Source: Alphaproteobacteria bacterium
GTDB taxonomy: Bacteria > Pseudomonadota > Alphaproteobacteria > Rhizobiales > Xanthobacteraceae
Length of the DNA: 64,000 bases
Assembly (NCBI GenBank): GCA_037200445.1
Contig: JBBCGH010000001.1
Coordinates: forward strand, 4,461,162-4,525,161
Direction: 5' to 3'
Part shown: positions 8,639-17,717 of the stretch, in pieces
How the letters are laid out: the number at the start of each line of letters is the position of its first letter
How positions within the stretch are numbered: position 1 is the stretch's first letter
Program-made: the position numbers and the translations under genes
Notes under the pieces: model-generated
Told to the model about the DNA's origin: nothing
The model's input: the letters and a program-made list of their open reading frames with translations, nothing else
Database searches by the model: none

Positions 8639-9937
8639 TAACGCGCCGCATTCGAAATGTTGAACGCGCCGACCGGCGTTCCAGGCTGCGGCCGGTCCGG
8701 AGTCCGCGGAGCCTGCGCGGTCCCAGCTGCCGGTCCCGGGACAGCAGCGGGTGCTGGCGCGGCCGGAGCGGTCGGCGCCGCAGCCGTCGGCTTTTGATCG
8801 CCGGAAATGTCCTTGGCGATGCTGCGGATATTCGTCAGCCCTGTCACGGCATCATACCAGAACGGCCCCCCGAGCCCGATCAATAGCCCGCCTAGAACAA
8901 GCGAGCAAAAAAGTTTGAATGCGGTCCACCAGCCAACCTTTCCCAGCGTCTCGTCGCCAGTCTTGCAATCCTCTGGCTTCTCGATGACACGAACCACGCC
9001 ATTCTTGGACGTGCAGGTTAGCGCCCATGGGTCGAGGGTCGCGTTCTCTTTGCTCCACCCAATGGGAAGTCCAAGGTCGGAATACTGTTTCACCGTACCG
9101 CGTGTGTTGTCGACCGTCGCTTTGAAATCTTTTTGAAGCGCCTCGACCTGCTTCTTTACATCCGGATCGGCGGAAGATTTTTGCAGCGCTTCCCCGGCTT
9201 CGGCCATCGCCTTGTATTGCGCCGTCACCGCCTGGGTCTGCTCGATCACCTTGTTGCGCGCATTCGGGTCGCGAAGATACGTGTTGAACAGCTCGAATCG
9301 CGTCGACCCGGATCGCAAACGCGAGTGCGATTGCGACGCAAACGGACAACAGGCGAGCTCGGCCTTCGAAATAGGTGGCGGCTTCCTTCCCGAAGGCCTC
9401 GAATTTCTGGGCGACATCTTTGAGGACCGCGTCGACGGCATCGGCTGCGGCGCCACCTGCCGCGTTGGCGGCGTCATTGACCTGTTTCACCAGGGCGCCT
9501 ACGTCCATGCTCCCCAGCCGTTCCATGAATTCAGCCGGGGTCAAGGACGCAAGGTCGCGGCCGCTCCAGAGCCCAAATGCTCGCTTCGGATTGGTCGCGA
9601 CTTGAGTGGCTGGCGCGGTAGGTGGCGCTTTCGGTGTCACCCCCATCGGCGCACGGTTGGCGCTCATTCGCTCGACAAAGCCCTTCTTGGCGTCCTCAAG
9701 CAGCGTCTTGGCCGCATCCCTTTGCGCCTGCGTCAGGGTGGAATTGTTGACCTGCGCCAGCGCCGCTGGCGCGATATACTTGGCCAATACTTGATCGAAC
9801 ATTTGCTCAAGCATGTATTTGAGCCCGGCTTCGCGCATTGAGAAAATACGATGAACGATCTCGACAAATGACGAACACGTCAGCGACAACACGAGCATCG
9901 TGATCGCAAACGCAAGCGCGGCTTCTAGAATTTGCAT
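8638..9937 (-). pseudogene. frameshifted membrane protein, unknown function
   Basis: A protein of about 432 residues split between two frames. The first part starts at ATG 9937 (MQILEAALAFAITMLVLSLT, a hydrophobic helix), runs through a helical, Ala-rich domain to AFAIRVDAI, then must shift at about 9297 into the frame reading ELFNTYLRDPNARNKVIE, which continues to the stop at 8638. Reading GCGATCGAG instead of GCGATTCGAG gives a continuous RVDAIELFNTYL. The C-terminal half has a third helix (FKLFCSLVLGGLLIGLGGPF), then FWYDAVTGLTNIRS and a disordered Ala/Pro tail. The overall plan (N-terminal helix, long soluble part, PFWxD near the end) resembles a widespread uncharacterised bacterial membrane family. 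A true mutation and an assembly error are both possible. Confidence 0.7.
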
Positions 9938-10091
9938 TGAATGCCCCAACCAATAACAGTCCCGGCGCGATACAAGCACAAGTCGTCTTTCCTCACAATC
10001 TCGCATGTGGAGAAGTGACTTCGGAACTCTGCGGAAGCTCCCAATTGATGCCAGTCTTTCCTCCGCGCTTTCTCCGCCCCATATTGGCGCC

Positions 10092-12944
10092 ATGGCGAAA
10101 TCTCCCGACTCGCGGAAAGGCAAGGACCCGGCGCGCCCGACGCGCGCCAAGGCGGCGCGCGAGCCACTGGCGCCGATCGCGCCGGCGCTGGAAAAGCTGC
10201 TCAATCCCGGCATCGCCAAGGGAACCGCGGGTGTCGGCTCGCAGACGGGGCTCGACACGCGCGCTGACAAGCCGGCGCCGCGCAGCGGGCGGCTGCCCGG
10301 CGCTGGCGCCAAGGAGACGGGGCCCAAGACCGGGCTGCGCCCGCCGGCCGACAATTCATGGGACCGGCGCGAGGATTTTTCCGCCGCGCATCGGGCAAGA
10401 AAGTCGACGCGGGAGGGCGCGCCAGTTAGCCTCCTCCCCAACCCTCCCCCGCAAGCGGGGGAGGGAGATGAGAAATCGGCGCAAGGCTTCAGCGAAGCCC
10501 CCCAGGCAAAATACACCAGCGACGAAGAACTGATCGAAGCCTCGCCCGAGCTTGCGCGCGCGCTCGGGCTTGACGGCGACGCGGTCTCGTTCCCCGAGCC
10601 GCAGTTCGAGCGGCCCAAGCGCGAGCGCCGTCCGTTCGCGCGCGGCGACGTCCAGTCGATGGGCGTGACCGCGACCGCGGAGTCGCTGGAAAATCTGCTG
10701 CGCGAGGGCCGCGCCGAGTTCAAAGGCGCGGTCGCATGGACGCCGCACCGCCCGGAGCGCCCGGAAAAATCCGAAGGCGGCCAGCGCCTGGTCATCAAGT
10801 CCGACTTCAAGCCGCAGGGCGACCAGCCGACCGCGATCAAGGAGCTGGTCGAGGGCGTGCAGCGCCACGACCGCAACCAGGTGCTGCTCGGTGTCACGGG
10901 CTCGGGAAAAACCTACACCATGGCCAAGGTGATCGAAGCGACGCAGCGCCCGGCCCTGATCCTCGCGCCGAACAAGACGCTCGCCGCACAGCTCTATGGC
11001 GAGTTCAGGAGCTTCTTTCCCGACAACGCGGTCGAATATTTTGTCTCCTACTACGACTACTACCAGCCCGAAGCCTACGTGCCGCGCACCGACACGTATA
11101 TCGAGAAGGAATCCTCCATCAACGAGCAGATCGACCGCATGCGCCACTCGGCGACGCGCGCGCTGCTCGAGCGCGACGACGTGGTGATCGTCGCGTCGGT
11201 CTCCTGCATCTACGGTATCGGCTCGGTCGAAACCTATTCGGCGATGACCTTCGCGCTCAAGAAAGGCGAGCGCATCGACCAGCGGTCGCTCATCGCCGAT
11301 CTCGTCGCGCTGCAGTACAAGCGCACGCAGCACGATTTCTATCGCGGCTCGTTCCGGGTGCGCGGCGACACGCTCGACATTTTCCCGGCGCACTACGAGG
11401 ACCGCGCGTGGCGCGTGAACCTGTTCGGCGACGAGGTCGAGAGCATCGAGGAGTTCGACCCGCTCACCGGTCAGAAGACCGACGAGCTCTCGTTCGTCAA
11501 GATCTACGCCAACTCGCACTACGTGACGCCGCGCCCGACGCTGATCCAGGCGATCAGCGGGATCAAGGCCGAGCTCAAATGGCGGCTCGATCAGCTCAAT
11601 GCGGCCGGCCGCCTGCTCGAGGCGCAACGGCTTGAGCAGCGCACCATCTTCGATCTGGAGATGATGGAGGCGACCGGAAGCTGCGCCGGCATCGAAAACT
11701 ATTCGCGCTATCTGACCGGCCGCAGGCCCGGAGAGCCGCCGCCGACGCTGTTCGAGTACGTGCCCGACAATGCGCTGGTGTTCTGCGACGAGAGCCACGT
11801 CACGGTGCCGCAGCTCGGCGGCATGTACCGCGGCGACTTCCGCCGCAAGGCGACGCTCGCCGAATACGGCTTCCGCCTGCCCTCCTGCATGGACAACCGG
11901 CCGCTGCGCTTCGAGGAATGGGACGCGATGCGCCCGCAGACCGTCGCGGTGTCGGCGACGCCGAGCGAATGGGAGATCACGCAGTCCGGCGGCGTGTTCG
12001 TCGAGCAAGTGATCCGTCCGACCGGCCTGATCGACCCGCCGGTCGACATCCGGCCCGCGCGCACGCAGGTCGACGATCTGGTCGGCGAACTGCACCAGAC
12101 CGCGCGCGCCGGATACCGCGCGCTGGTCACCGTACTGACCAAGCGCATGGCCGAGGACCTCACCGAATACCTGCACGAGCAGGGCATCCGCGTGCGCTAT
12201 ATGCACTCGGACATCGACACCATCGAGCGTATCGAGATCATCCGCGACCTGCGGCTGGGCACGTTCGACGCGCTGGTCGGGATCAACCTGCTGCGCGAGG
12301 GCCTCGACATTCCGGAATGCGCGCTGGTCGCGATCCTCGATGCCGACAAGGAAGGTTTCCTGCGCAGCGAAACGTCACTCATTCAGACGATCGGCCGCGC
12401 GGCGCGCAACGTCGACGGCAAGGTGATCCTCTATGCAGATTCCACAACCGGCTCGATGGAGCGCGCCATCGCCGAGACCAATCGCCGCCGCGAGAAGCAG
12501 CAGGAATACAACACCGCGAATGGCATCACGCCGGAGAGCATCAAGCGCTCGATCCACGACATCATGAATTCGGTGTACGAGCGAGACCATGTACTGATCT
12601 CGACGGAAGGCGGCATCAGCGGCTTCGAGGAAGCCGCCACGATTGGGCACAATTTCGAGGCGGTGCTCGCCGATCTCGAGCAGCGCATGCGCGCCGCCGC
12701 CGCCGATCTCGACTTCGAGGAAGCGGCGCGGCTGCGCGACGAAATCAAACGCCTGCGCGCCACTGAGTTGGCGGTGGTGGACGATCCGACCGCCAAGCGC
12801 CCTGCCATGCCCGCGCCGCGCAAAGGCCCGCGCAAGCCGAACCTCAACGAGATGGGCCCGGGCGTGGAAGCCATCCCGGCGCGCGGGCGCTCGACGCTCG
12901 GCCGGCCGGGGATGCGCGGCGGGTTCAAGCGGAAGGGGCGGTAA
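10092..12944 (+). CDS. uvrB: excinuclease ABC subunit B
   Basis: Damage-verifying helicase-like subunit of nucleotide excision repair; it receives DNA from UvrA and positions UvrC. Walker A GVTGSGKT is at about residue 267, then [14 protein letters not shown], the beta-hairpin [20 protein letters not shown], Walker [10 protein letters not shown], motif [21 protein letters not shown] and a C-terminal UVR domain ([17 protein letters not shown]). At 950 residues it is about 280 longer than E. coli UvrB. The first 240 residues are a low-complexity, charged head known in rhizobial homologues, and bases 10442-10465 inside it form a perfect palindromic repeat read in frame. ATG 10092 was chosen over the GTG at 10005, although neither has a strong ribosome site. 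Confidence 0.95.
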   Translation: MAKSPDSRKGKDPARPTRAKAAREPLAPIAPALEKLLNPGIAKGTAGVGSQTGLDTRADKPAPRSGRLPGAGAKETGPKTGLRPPADNSWDRREDFSAAHRARKSTREGAPVSLLPNPPPQAGEGDEKSAQGFSEAPQAKYTSDEELIEASPELARALGLDGDAVSFPEPQFERPKRERRPFARGDVQSMGVTATAESLENLLREGRAEFKGAVAWTPHRPERPEKSEGGQRLVIKSDFKPQGDQPTAIKELVEGVQRHDRNQVLLGVTGSGKTYTMAKVIEATQRPALILAPNKTLAAQLYGEFRSFFPDNAVEYFVSYYDYYQPEAYVPRTDTYIEKESSINEQIDRMRHSATRALLERDDVVIVASVSCIYGIGSVETYSAMTFALKKGERIDQRSLIADLVALQYKRTQHDFYRGSFRVRGDTLDIFPAHYEDRAWRVNLFGDEVESIEEFDPLTGQKTDELSFVKIYANSHYVTPRPTLIQAISGIKAELKWRLDQLNAAGRLLEAQRLEQRTIFDLEMMEATGSCAGIENYSRYLTGRRPGEPPPTLFEYVPDNALVFCDESHVTVPQLGGMYRGDFRRKATLAEYGFRLPSCMDNRPLRFEEWDAMRPQTVAVSATPSEWEITQSGGVFVEQVIRPTGLIDPPVDIRPARTQVDDLVGELHQTARAGYRALVTVLTKRMAEDLTEYLHEQGIRVRYMHSDIDTIERIEIIRDLRLGTFDALVGINLLREGLDIPECALVAILDADKEGFLRSETSLIQTIGRAARNVDGKVILYADSTTGSMERAIAETNRRREKQQEYNTANGITPESIKRSIHDIMNSVYERDHVLISTEGGISGFEEAATIGHNFEAVLADLEQRMRAAAADLDFEEAARLRDEIKRLRATELAVVDDPTAKRPAMPAPRKGPRKPNLNEMGPGVEAIPARGRSTLGRPGMRGGFKRKGR
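10442..10465. repeat. palindromic element within uvrB coding frame
   Basis: Perfect inverted repeat CCCTCCCCCGC-aa-GCGGGGGAGGG, embedded in a longer insert-like segment (about 10424-10500) that encodes [20 protein letters not shown]. It is the intergenic type of repeat but here lies in frame within the poorly conserved head of UvrB. Confidence 0.85.
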
Positions 12945-12975
12945 GCATACACTCGGCCTCATGGGGAGGAGCGCC

Positions 12976-13100
12976 GTAGCGCGTCGAAGACGCGCGTAAA
13001 CCCGCTTTTGGCTGCGCGTCTCGAACCATGGCGCCATAAGACCGCGCGGGCCCGCGGCCATCCTTCGAGACGCCCGCCTCCGGCGGGCTCCAGGATGAGG
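12976..13100. repeat. intergenic hairpin repeats
   Basis: Two elements between uvrB and the MFS gene: one around TAGCGCGTCGAAGACGCGCG at 12977-13013, which recurs at 61707-61742, and one with CATCCTT/AGGATG arms enclosing GCCCGCC-tcc-GGCGGGC at about 13059-13097. Both are hairpin-forming repeats of the kind scattered in this order. Confidence 0.7.
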
Positions 13101-13154
13101 ACGGAGTGAGCGATACGACTTGCACCGCTTAGGGCAATGCCGTAGCCGCGCCTT

Positions 13155-14399
13155 ATGGACAAAGAGTCCTCCCCGCGACCCGACGCCCACGATCGCGGAA
13201 CGCCGCGCCTCGCGTTCGTGGTGCTTGGCCTCTGCTTCCTGATGATGGCGCTGGCGCGCGGCATGGCCGAGACCTTCACGGTTTTCCTGCTGCCGATCTC
13301 GAACGAATTCGGCTGGGACCGCGCGCAGACCGTGTCGGTCTATTCGATCGGTGCGCTCAGCGTCGGCCTCGCGGCGCCTTTCGTCGGGCGGCTGTTCGAT
13401 CATTCCGGCCCGCGCGCCGTCTATGCCATCGGACTCCTCCTCATCGGCGCGGGATTTTCCGTTGCGGCCTTTGCGCGGCAGCTATGGCACCTGCAAATCT
13501 GCGTCGGCCTTGCCGCCGGCCTCGGCAGCGCATGCCTCGGCCAGGTGACGGGCTCGCTGCTGGTGAGCCGCTGGTTTGGCCCGCGGCTGCCGACCGCGCT
13601 CGCGGTGGTCTCGTCGGCGGCGGGCGCCGGCGTGCTGCTGCTGGTGCCGCTCGCGCAAATTCTGGTCGACCAGGCCGGATGGCGCGGCGCGTATCACATC
13701 CTCGGCGGCGTGATGCTGGCGGTCGCCGTCCCGATCATCCTGCTGCCGTGGCGGCGCATCGCCGCCGGGACCGGACAGATCGCACGGTCTGCGCAAACGC
13801 AAGCGGCCGATGACACGTGGACGCTCGGCGGCGCCATGCGTCACCACGCATTCTGGGCGCTGTTTTGCATCTTCTTCTTCACCGGCACCGGCATGTTTTC
13901 GATCTCGGTGCAGGTCGTCACCTATCTGATCGAGGTCGGATTCCCGCCCTTGCTGGCCGCCACCGCGTGGGGTCTTTCCGGCGTGCTGCTGGTGATCGGC
14001 ATGCTGACGGTGAGCTGGCTCGACGGATTGCTCGGCCGCCGCCGCGCGATCCTGTTCGCCTATGGCCTCACCATCGCGGGCATCCTGATGCTGTGGTCGC
14101 TCAGCCGCCATCCGAACATCTGGCTGCTCGCGGGCTTCCTGTTCTGCTTCGGCAGCACGATGGGGTCGCGCGGCCCGCTGGTCGCCGCCGCCGCGATGTC
14201 GATCTTCCGCGGCAAGCGCGTCGGCACCATCATGGGAACGATCTCGATCGGCATGGGGCTGGGCTCCGCGCTCGGCTCATGGGCCGGCGGCCTCATCCAC
14301 GACTGGTCGCAGAGCTACGACCTGGTGTTCGCTTTCGCGCTGGTCAGCGTCGTCCTCGGCATGACGCCGTTTCTGGTCGCCCCGGCCCTGCGGCAGTAG
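13155..14399 (+). CDS. MFS transporter
   Basis: Secondary carrier of the major facilitator superfamily, 414 residues, 12 hydrophobic helices in two bundles. A motif-A-like loop GRLFDHSGPRAVYAIG follows helix 2, and the second half has LGRRRAILFAYG at the matching place. The domain pattern resembles monocarboxylate/oxalate-type carriers with the N-terminal MALARGMAETFTVFLLPIS. Substrate unknown. It stands alone after a repeat-filled spacer and converges with the MetE-like gene, whose stop lies 3 bases beyond its own. Confidence 0.9.
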   Translation: MDKESSPRPDAHDRGTPRLAFVVLGLCFLMMALARGMAETFTVFLLPISNEFGWDRAQTVSVYSIGALSVGLAAPFVGRLFDHSGPRAVYAIGLLLIGAGFSVAAFARQLWHLQICVGLAAGLGSACLGQVTGSLLVSRWFGPRLPTALAVVSSAAGAGVLLLVPLAQILVDQAGWRGAYHILGGVMLAVAVPIILLPWRRIAAGTGQIARSAQTQAADDTWTLGGAMRHHAFWALFCIFFFTGTGMFSISVQVVTYLIEVGFPPLLAATAWGLSGVLLVIGMLTVSWLDGLLGRRRAILFAYGLTIAGILMLWSLSRHPNIWLLAGFLFCFGSTMGSRGPLVAAAAMSIFRGKRVGTIMGTISIGMGLGSALGSWAGGLIHDWSQSYDLVFAFALVSVVLGMTPFLVAPALRQ

Positions 14400-14402
14400 C
14401 GG

Positions 14403-15587
14403 CTAACGCCACAATTTCCCGCTCGCGATCCGCGCACCCTCGGTGAGCGCGGCAAGTTTCGCCCACGCGACCTCGGGGTGGACCTCATCGCCTGCGCCGG
14501 AGGTGCCGAAGCCACAGTCGGTGCCGGCGATGACGCGCTCGCGCCCGACCACCGAGGCAAAACGTTCGATGCGCTGCGCCACCAATTCGGGATGCTCGAC
14601 CAGCTGCACACAATGCGACACGACGCCCGGGACCAGCACCTTGTCGTCGGGCAGCGTCACCTCCTGCCACAGCTGCCACTCGTGCTCATGGCGCGGGTTC
14701 GCGGCCTCGATCAGGTAGGCGCCGGCATTGATGCGCAGCATCAGGTCGACGAAGTGGCGCAATTCGAAATCGTGCACACGCGGCGCGACGTTGACGCTGT
14801 AGCAGGTGTGGAAGCGCACGCGCTCTTGCGGAATGCCGCGCAGCGCGTGGTTCACTGCCTCGACGCGCTGCGCGATGAAGGCGCGGCACTCCTCGACCGA
14901 GGCATCGACCGCGCGATTGTAGTGCGTCGCCATGCGCGGATCGTCGATCTGCAGCAGAAAGCCAGCTTCGACGATCGCCAGATATTCGATGCGCATCGCC
15001 TCGGCCAGTGCCGCAAGATACTCTTCTTGCGACGCGTAGTAGCGGTTCTCGTAATAGAGCTCGAGGTTGGACGGCGAGATCGCCGTCATGAACGCCTCTT
15101 CGTGCTTCGCGCCATTCAGCGCGGCCTTCAGGTTCGCGATGTCCTGCGCGAGCTCCGCCTGCCCGACATAGCGGATCGGCCCGCTGCACACTTGCGCGCG
15201 CGGGCGCACGGTGCGCTTTGCCACCAGCGCACCGGAACGCGCGCCCAGCATCACGCGCATGTCTTCATACGCGCCGGGGAATGCCAGCGAGTCGCGCGTC
15301 GCACCGCGGAATTTCGGCGGGCTGTCGATCTCTTCCAGGCCGGAAAGCCGCGTGCGCGCGTAAGCCATCCAGTTCACCTTGGAGTGCTCGCCGTCGCCGA
15401 TCACGTCGATGAGGGTTTCGGCCTGCCGCACCACGATCTCGCCGATCGCGCGGCGGATGCGCGCGTCATAGGCGGCGCGGTCGTAGCCCTCACCCAGCTC
15501 TTTCCGGTTGAGCAGCGCGACCAGGTCCGCCGGACGCGGCAGGCTGCCGGTGTGCGTAGTGAGGATGCGGTGCGTGCTGCGCTTCAT
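14403..15587 (-). CDS. cobalamin-independent methionine synthase-like protein (MetE C-terminal domain family)
   Basis: 394 residues forming a single MetE-type (beta/alpha)8 barrel. The N-terminus ILTTHTGSLPRP is the usual start of the stand-alone family. The zinc ligands of MetE are present: His and Cys in FHTCYSVN, Glu in LIEAANPRHEHEW and Cys in AGTDCGFGTSG. It lacks the N-terminal half of full MetE, so a role as complete methionine synthase is uncertain; related single-barrel enzymes act as methyltransferases or carbon-sulfur lyases on other thiols. ATG 15587 has AGGA eight bases upstream and is preferred over the TTG at 15608. Confidence 0.88.
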   Translation of the reverse strand: MKRSTHRILTTHTGSLPRPADLVALLNRKELGEGYDRAAYDARIRRAIGEIVVRQAETLIDVIGDGEHSKVNWMAYARTRLSGLEEIDSPPKFRGATRDSLAFPGAYEDMRVMLGARSGALVAKRTVRPRAQVCSGPIRYVGQAELAQDIANLKAALNGAKHEEAFMTAISPSNLELYYENRYYASQEEYLAALAEAMRIEYLAIVEAGFLLQIDDPRMATHYNRAVDASVEECRAFIAQRVEAVNHALRGIPQERVRFHTCYSVNVAPRVHDFELRHFVDLMLRINAGAYLIEAANPRHEHEWQLWQEVTLPDDKVLVPGVVSHCVQLVEHPELVAQRIERFASVVGRERVIAGTDCGFGTSGAGDEVHPEVAWAKLAALTEGARIASGKLWR

Positions 15588-15836
15588 AGGCAAGGTCCTG
15601 ACCGACAATTGTCGGGCGCCCTCGCGCTGTCAAACCGGTCGTGCGCGCGTGAAGGCGCGACTCACGCAGATCGCTCGCGCTTTTGTGAACAGCCTTCGCG
15701 CTCGTCCATCTCGTTTGCACTCCGCGCCAAGAATCGCCGCGCCGCGCTGTGTATAGCGGCGCCTCCAAATGGCTGCATCTCCTCGATTTCGCAGCCGAAA
15801 TTTGAGGCAACAAGAACAACCAGATTGGAGTGAGTG

Positions 15837-16130
15837 ATGACCGTGTTCAGAATTCTCACGATCTTCGGTACCCGCATGCTGGCGGCGGCCGGCGTCGCAG
15901 CCGCGACCATGCTGCTCGGCTGGATCATGACCGCGCATGCAGCGAGCCTCGTTCCGGACGACACGGGCCGCGAAAACCCGATCCTGTGCGAACGAATCCC
16001 GGACATGATCTGCCAGCCCGACGTTCCCGGCCTCGTGACCCGGCCCGCGACGCTCGTCGTGCCGGACACGAGCCGCACGGGCCCGGCGCGGAGGGCCTCC
16101 GCGGCGGGTCCGGCTCTCACCAACTTTTGA
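15837..16130 (+). CDS. small exported protein of unknown function
   Basis: 97 residues beginning MTVFRILTIFGTRMLAAAGV, with a long hydrophobic segment to about residue 32 and a plausible cleavage at AHAASL. The rest is short, with two Cys (ILCERIPDMICQPD) that could form a disulfide, and a Pro/Arg-rich end. GGAG stands six bases before the ATG. No family recognised. Confidence 0.6.
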   Translation: MTVFRILTIFGTRMLAAAGVAAATMLLGWIMTAHAASLVPDDTGRENPILCERIPDMICQPDVPGLVTRPATLVVPDTSRTGPARRASAAGPALTNF

Positions 16131-16200
16131 CATTTGCCACTGGAATGGCACCCGGCTGAGGGTGTTACTCTCCTGAGAGGCAACCAGCGGGAGGGATCAG

Positions 16201-16716
16201 ATGAAGGCCAAGTTTCTGGCGGCACTTGCGGTGGGCGGGCTCGCGGCATCGGCGATCGCGGTCCGGGCGGCGAACGACCAGTTCACGTTTCCGGACAATT
16301 ACGCGAAGGGCGTCGAATACCTGAGCGTCGACAAGCCGAACAAGCAGGTGCACGTCTTCTACGCGCCGCAGGCCGCGATCGACGCCGCCAAGGCCGGCAA
16401 GCCGATGCCCGAAGGCACGGTGTTCACCGGCGTGCACTACAACGCCAAGCTCGATGCGCAGGGCAATCCCGAGAAGGATGCGAACGGCCGCTTCATCAAG
16501 GCGGACCTGCGCCAGTACGCCGTGATGCGCAAGGAAAAGGGCTGGGGCGGCGAATATCCCGCCGACAAGAAGAACGGCGATTGGGAATACCGCATCTTCA
16601 CCAAGGACCATCAGTGGAACGACAAGGTCGCGGCCACCGTCTGCCTCGACTGCCACCTGCCGAAGGCGGGCCAGGATTTCGTGTGGTCCTACGATGACCT
16701 GAAGAAGGCGAAGTGA
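16201..16716 (+). CDS. cytochrome P460-family c-type haem protein
   Basis: 171 residues: signal peptide (1-23, ending VRAAN), a P460-type beta domain starting with FTFPDNYAKGVEYLSVDKP, and the haem attachment motif CLDCH at 148-152. Family members are periplasmic and oxidise hydroxylamine or bind nitric oxide; in the founding proteins a Lys is crosslinked to the haem, and the Lys residues near the N-terminal strand could serve, but this cannot be read from sequence alone. AGCGGGAGG lies just upstream of the ATG. It stands alone without other nitrogen genes, so nitrosative-stress defence is more likely than nitrification (inference). Confidence 0.88.
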   Translation: MKAKFLAALAVGGLAASAIAVRAANDQFTFPDNYAKGVEYLSVDKPNKQVHVFYAPQAAIDAAKAGKPMPEGTVFTGVHYNAKLDAQGNPEKDANGRFIKADLRQYAVMRKEKGWGGEYPADKKNGDWEYRIFTKDHQWNDKVAATVCLDCHLPKAGQDFVWSYDDLKKAK

Positions 16717-16759
16717 CTTCGTCACCCGCGGGTCCATCACTCTTCGCAAAGAAAATGAC

Positions 16760-16786
16760 GGATGCCCGGCTCAAGCCCGGGCATCC
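16760..16786. terminator. GGATGCCCGG hairpin
   Basis: Inverted repeat GGATGCCCGG/CCGGGCATCC 44 bases after the P460 stop. No good T-run follows, so it may be a repeat of the GATGCCCGGG class (compare 30181-30212 and 63487-63514) rather than a strict intrinsic terminator. Confidence 0.5.
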
Positions 16787-16830
16787 CCTTGAGAATTGGA
16801 ACATCTCGGCTGCGTGACGCTTGATCCCCC

Positions 16831-17277
16831 ATGCCCCGCGTCGTCGGCATCGATCATCTGGTGTTGAGCGTCAGCGATCTCGCGCGCTCGAAAAAATATT
16901 ACACGAAGGTGCTCGGCTTTCTCGGCTTCAAGCTGAAGCACGACATGGGCGATTTTGCCGGCTGGAGTAACGGCAAGACGCTGTTCTGGATCGCGCAGGC
17001 CGACGGCGCCGACAGCGCGGGGCGCCAGCGCAAACACCGCAAGGGCGATATCGGTTTTCACCACTATGCGTTCGAGCTCGACAGCCGCAAGGCGGTGGAT
17101 GCGCTCGGCGCATTTCTGGAAGAGCACGGCTTGGCCGTGGCCGATCCGCCCGACACCTACAACGGCGACGATCAGTATTACGCGGTGTTCTTCAACGATC
17201 CCGATGGCATGCGCCTCGAGGCCATGCACTACGGGCCGGCGCAGCGACCGCGGAAGAAGCCGGCAAAGAAGCGCTAA
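16831..17277 (+). CDS. VOC-family (glyoxalase/dioxygenase fold) protein
   Basis: 148 residues with one vicinal-oxygen-chelate domain: VGIDHLVLSVSDLARSKKYY at the start, FHHYAFELDS in the middle and FFNDPDGMRLEAMHYGP at the end. The His of IDHLV and HHYAF and the Glu of RLEAMHY are the usual metal ligands. Substrate unknown; the family includes glyoxalases, fosfomycin-type resistance proteins and ring-cleavage enzymes. Basic tail (RPRKKPAKKR). Confidence 0.85.
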   Translation: MPRVVGIDHLVLSVSDLARSKKYYTKVLGFLGFKLKHDMGDFAGWSNGKTLFWIAQADGADSAGRQRKHRKGDIGFHHYAFELDSRKAVDALGAFLEEHGLAVADPPDTYNGDDQYYAVFFNDPDGMRLEAMHYGPAQRPRKKPAKKR

Positions 17278-17306
17278 GAGACCCCGCCTGTTCTCGGGCT
17301 TGGCAA

Positions 17307-17510
17307 TCAGGCGGCGGAGTGGATCCTCGGCCGTGCCTGCGCGGGGTCGATTTCTTCCGCCACCTTGTTCCAGATGCGCTCGCCTTCGATGTCGCCGACA
17401 CGCCGAAGTTCTAAGGCCCGCTTCTTTGCGACCGTCAAGGCTTCGCTGCCATAGCGCGCCCGGCAGAAGCGCGCGTAAATCTCTGCAGCCTGCCCACTCG
17501 TCACCCACAT
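17307..17510 (-). CDS. small conserved hypothetical protein
   Basis: 67 residues, predicted mainly helical: WVTSGQAAEIYARFCRARYG at the start, then KKRALELRRVGDIEGERIWN and a C-terminal RPRIHSAA. I recognise the pattern as a small protein widespread in Bradyrhizobium-like genomes, without known function. It reads away from the Psd gene and ends 30 bases after the VOC gene. Confidence 0.65.
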   Translation of the reverse strand: MWVTSGQAAEIYARFCRARYGSEALTVAKKRALELRRVGDIEGERIWNKVAEEIDPAQARPRIHSAA

Positions 17511-17717
17511 CACCGCACTCCACCCCTATGGCGAGCGCAATATAGGCCTCCCTTTGGCGGCGCCAACATGGATCGATGGCGGCGCGGCGGACTCCCGCTA
17601 AACTCCTCGCAAAGCCACACGAGACCACGGTGCATGGCCGTGCGCGCGGCCGATCGGAGGGAATGAGACCGATTCTGTGACTTTTGCCGGTGGACAACTC
17701 GCCGCCCGCCCGCGCCG

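Noticed and set aside
8381-8641. Plus-strand frame ending in MIFSENRFPLSGIML
   Set aside because: The peptide is a translation of the 49-bp palindrome, a common false gene end in this order.
9938-10897. Long upstream extension (about 320 residues) of the membrane protein frame into uvrB
   Set aside because: The credible start is ATG 9937 at the hydrophobic helix; the extension is antisense to uvrB and includes the mirror of its palindromic repeat.
10356-12206. 616-residue open frame antisense to uvrB
   Set aside because: Product is full of Arg, His, Ala and Asp with no motif; codon bias of the opposite strand explains it.
12945-13154. Small gene between uvrB and the MFS gene
   Set aside because: Frames here are translations of hairpin repeats.
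15588-15836. SAM-type riboswitch upstream of the MetE-like gene
   Set aside because: I could not draw the pseudoknot or conserved core of SAM-II or other classes in this spacer.
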